Source: Heloderma charlesbogerti
Taxonomy: Eukaryota > Chordata > Lepidosauria > Squamata > Helodermatidae
Assembly (NCBI GenBank): GCA_026122225.1
Contig: JANEZZ010000794.1
Span: forward strand, 62,001-126,000
Direction of reading: 5' to 3'
Length of the DNA stretch: 64,000 bases
Shown piece after piece: positions 63,261 to 64,000 of this stretch; the first letter of the stretch is position 1, and each line of letters opens with the position of its first letter. The notes under the pieces were generated by a model. That model searched no databases. It worked only from the letters and a program-made list of their open reading frames with translations, and was not told the DNA's origin. Position numbers and translations under genes: made by a program.

Positions 63261-64000
63261 GCGCGGGGGTGCTCCTGCTGCAGCCGCTGCCGAAGGGTGA
63301 GCTTGGAGGCCGATCTTAACGGGGGGCACAGGGCGCATCAAGCGGGGCCCTAGCTGAGTTCACGGATTGAGGCCTCCTTTGCACTTCGGGGCAAACGAGG
63401 AGCTGGGAACTGGCTACCAGCTCGAGCATCGCTGCTGCTCCTGCGTGCTGTGCTGAGCCGAGCCTGCTGTCCCCGCTGGGCCTCCGTGCTTCTGCCTGAC
63501 TCGGCTTAGACCCGCCGCCCTGCGCAGTGTCCTGGTGCCTTTGTGGCTGTGGCGGGGCGGCAGCCTCTGCCTGAGCGAGACTTGACCTGGGCGGCTGCCC
63601 CTTCACAGGAGCAGGACCAGCTGGCGAGAGGTGTCCATGACGCGGCCCTTGCAGCGGCCTCGGTGTATTACCGGCTCCCCGGAGGCCAAGGTGAGGCGGA
63701 GGGCGTGTTCTTCCAGGCGCTGCAGCCAGAGCAGGAGTGGTCGAGAGAGCGCTGTATTCCCCCGGGCTGCCCTGTGCGTGTCACCGTCACCGGGGGCTGG
63801 GGCTCCTGTAGCATGTCTGGCTTATTCCCAGAGTTGGGCTATGTGTGTGGGGCCGGGGGGGGGGGAGGGGAGAGGGGCTGATGGGGGAGGGCTGATGCTG
63901 CTCCCTTTGCCTCCGCTAGGGACCACCCTGTGCAAAGCAGTGCGTGACGCCATGGTTGGAGTGTTGGAGGGGATGATTCAGCTCACAGAGGTTATCCTTC
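62668..64000 (+). CDS. CCNDBP1: CCNDBP1, cyclin-D1-binding protein 1 (GCIP), 5' part
   Basis: CCNDBP1 is a helix-loop-helix protein that binds cyclin D1 and Grap2 and dampens CDK4-dependent Rb phosphorylation. Exons: 62668-62863 (MAAALRGLRERLGAAL to FWDAV), 63041-63120 (SQEATKLSLAFSGPPLP), 63609-63690 (VYYRLPGGQ), and 63920 to beyond the window end (TLCKAVRDAMVGVLEGM). Phases are consistent (1, 0, 1). These words align with the family's REATTLTIVFSQLPLP, VYYLLPKDQ and TLRKLVRGA in order and spacing. The start lies in a CpG island after GGCGGCG. The first exon is very GC-rich and codes a glycine run. Roughly the first third of a protein of about 360 aa is present. Confidence 0.88.

Noticed and set aside
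62015..63341. Open frames of 230-478 codons around the CCNDBP1 start
   Set aside because: Same composition effect; only the frame joining the phased CCNDBP1 exons is supported.

Overview
The window is vertebrate nuclear DNA, most likely from a squamate reptile (lizard or snake). The coding exons are short, flanked by GT-AG introns and readable as familiar vertebrate proteins. The repeats fit squamates: many CR1 3' ends with ATTCTATG-type tails, two BovB (RTE) LINE fragments, L2-like LINE relics, tRNA-derived SINEs, 5S-rRNA-like fragments and hAT-type short elements. The species call is an inference from this repeat mix.

Layout, left to right. (1) ELMO2, minus strand: 19 coding exons covering the first 654 codons; the last exons lie beyond base 1. 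(2) A CpG island at about 16.0-17.4 kb that appears to be a shared promoter for ELMO2 (minus) and SNRPB (plus). (3) SNRPB, plus, complete, 7 coding exons, 240 aa. (4) A 5.6 kb repeat-filled gap with a BovB fragment, CR1 tails and an unusual hairpin-rich hAT-like element. (5) DDX27, minus, complete, 21 coding exons, 757 aa, with its CpG island at about 35.8-36.6 kb. (6) About 15 kb almost entirely of mobile elements, organised around a decayed class I (gammaretrovirus-like) endogenous provirus (39.4-51.5 kb) into which CR1 elements and SINEs have inserted. (7) A CpG island starting about 80 bp after the 3' LTR, followed by a ZNFX1-type helicase/zinc-finger gene, plus, whose recognisable exons run from the Walker A lysine to the stop codon; the roughly 600-residue N-terminal part of ZNFX1 is not found. 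(8) A repeat-bearing gap, a fourth CpG island, and the first four coding exons of CCNDBP1, plus, cut off by the window end.

Exon lists were worked out by hand from splice signals, frame continuity and remembered family sequences. Reading phases close exactly for ELMO2, SNRPB and DDX27, which supports those models. The genes are general cell-biology genes (Rac signalling, splicing, ribosome biogenesis, RNA-based antiviral sensing, cell-cycle control) and do not form one pathway. The points most worth checking are the N-terminally incomplete ZNFX1-like gene, its head-to-head arrangement with DDX27, the retroviral LTR abutting its promoter, and the multi-hairpin element at 25.3-26.5 kb.
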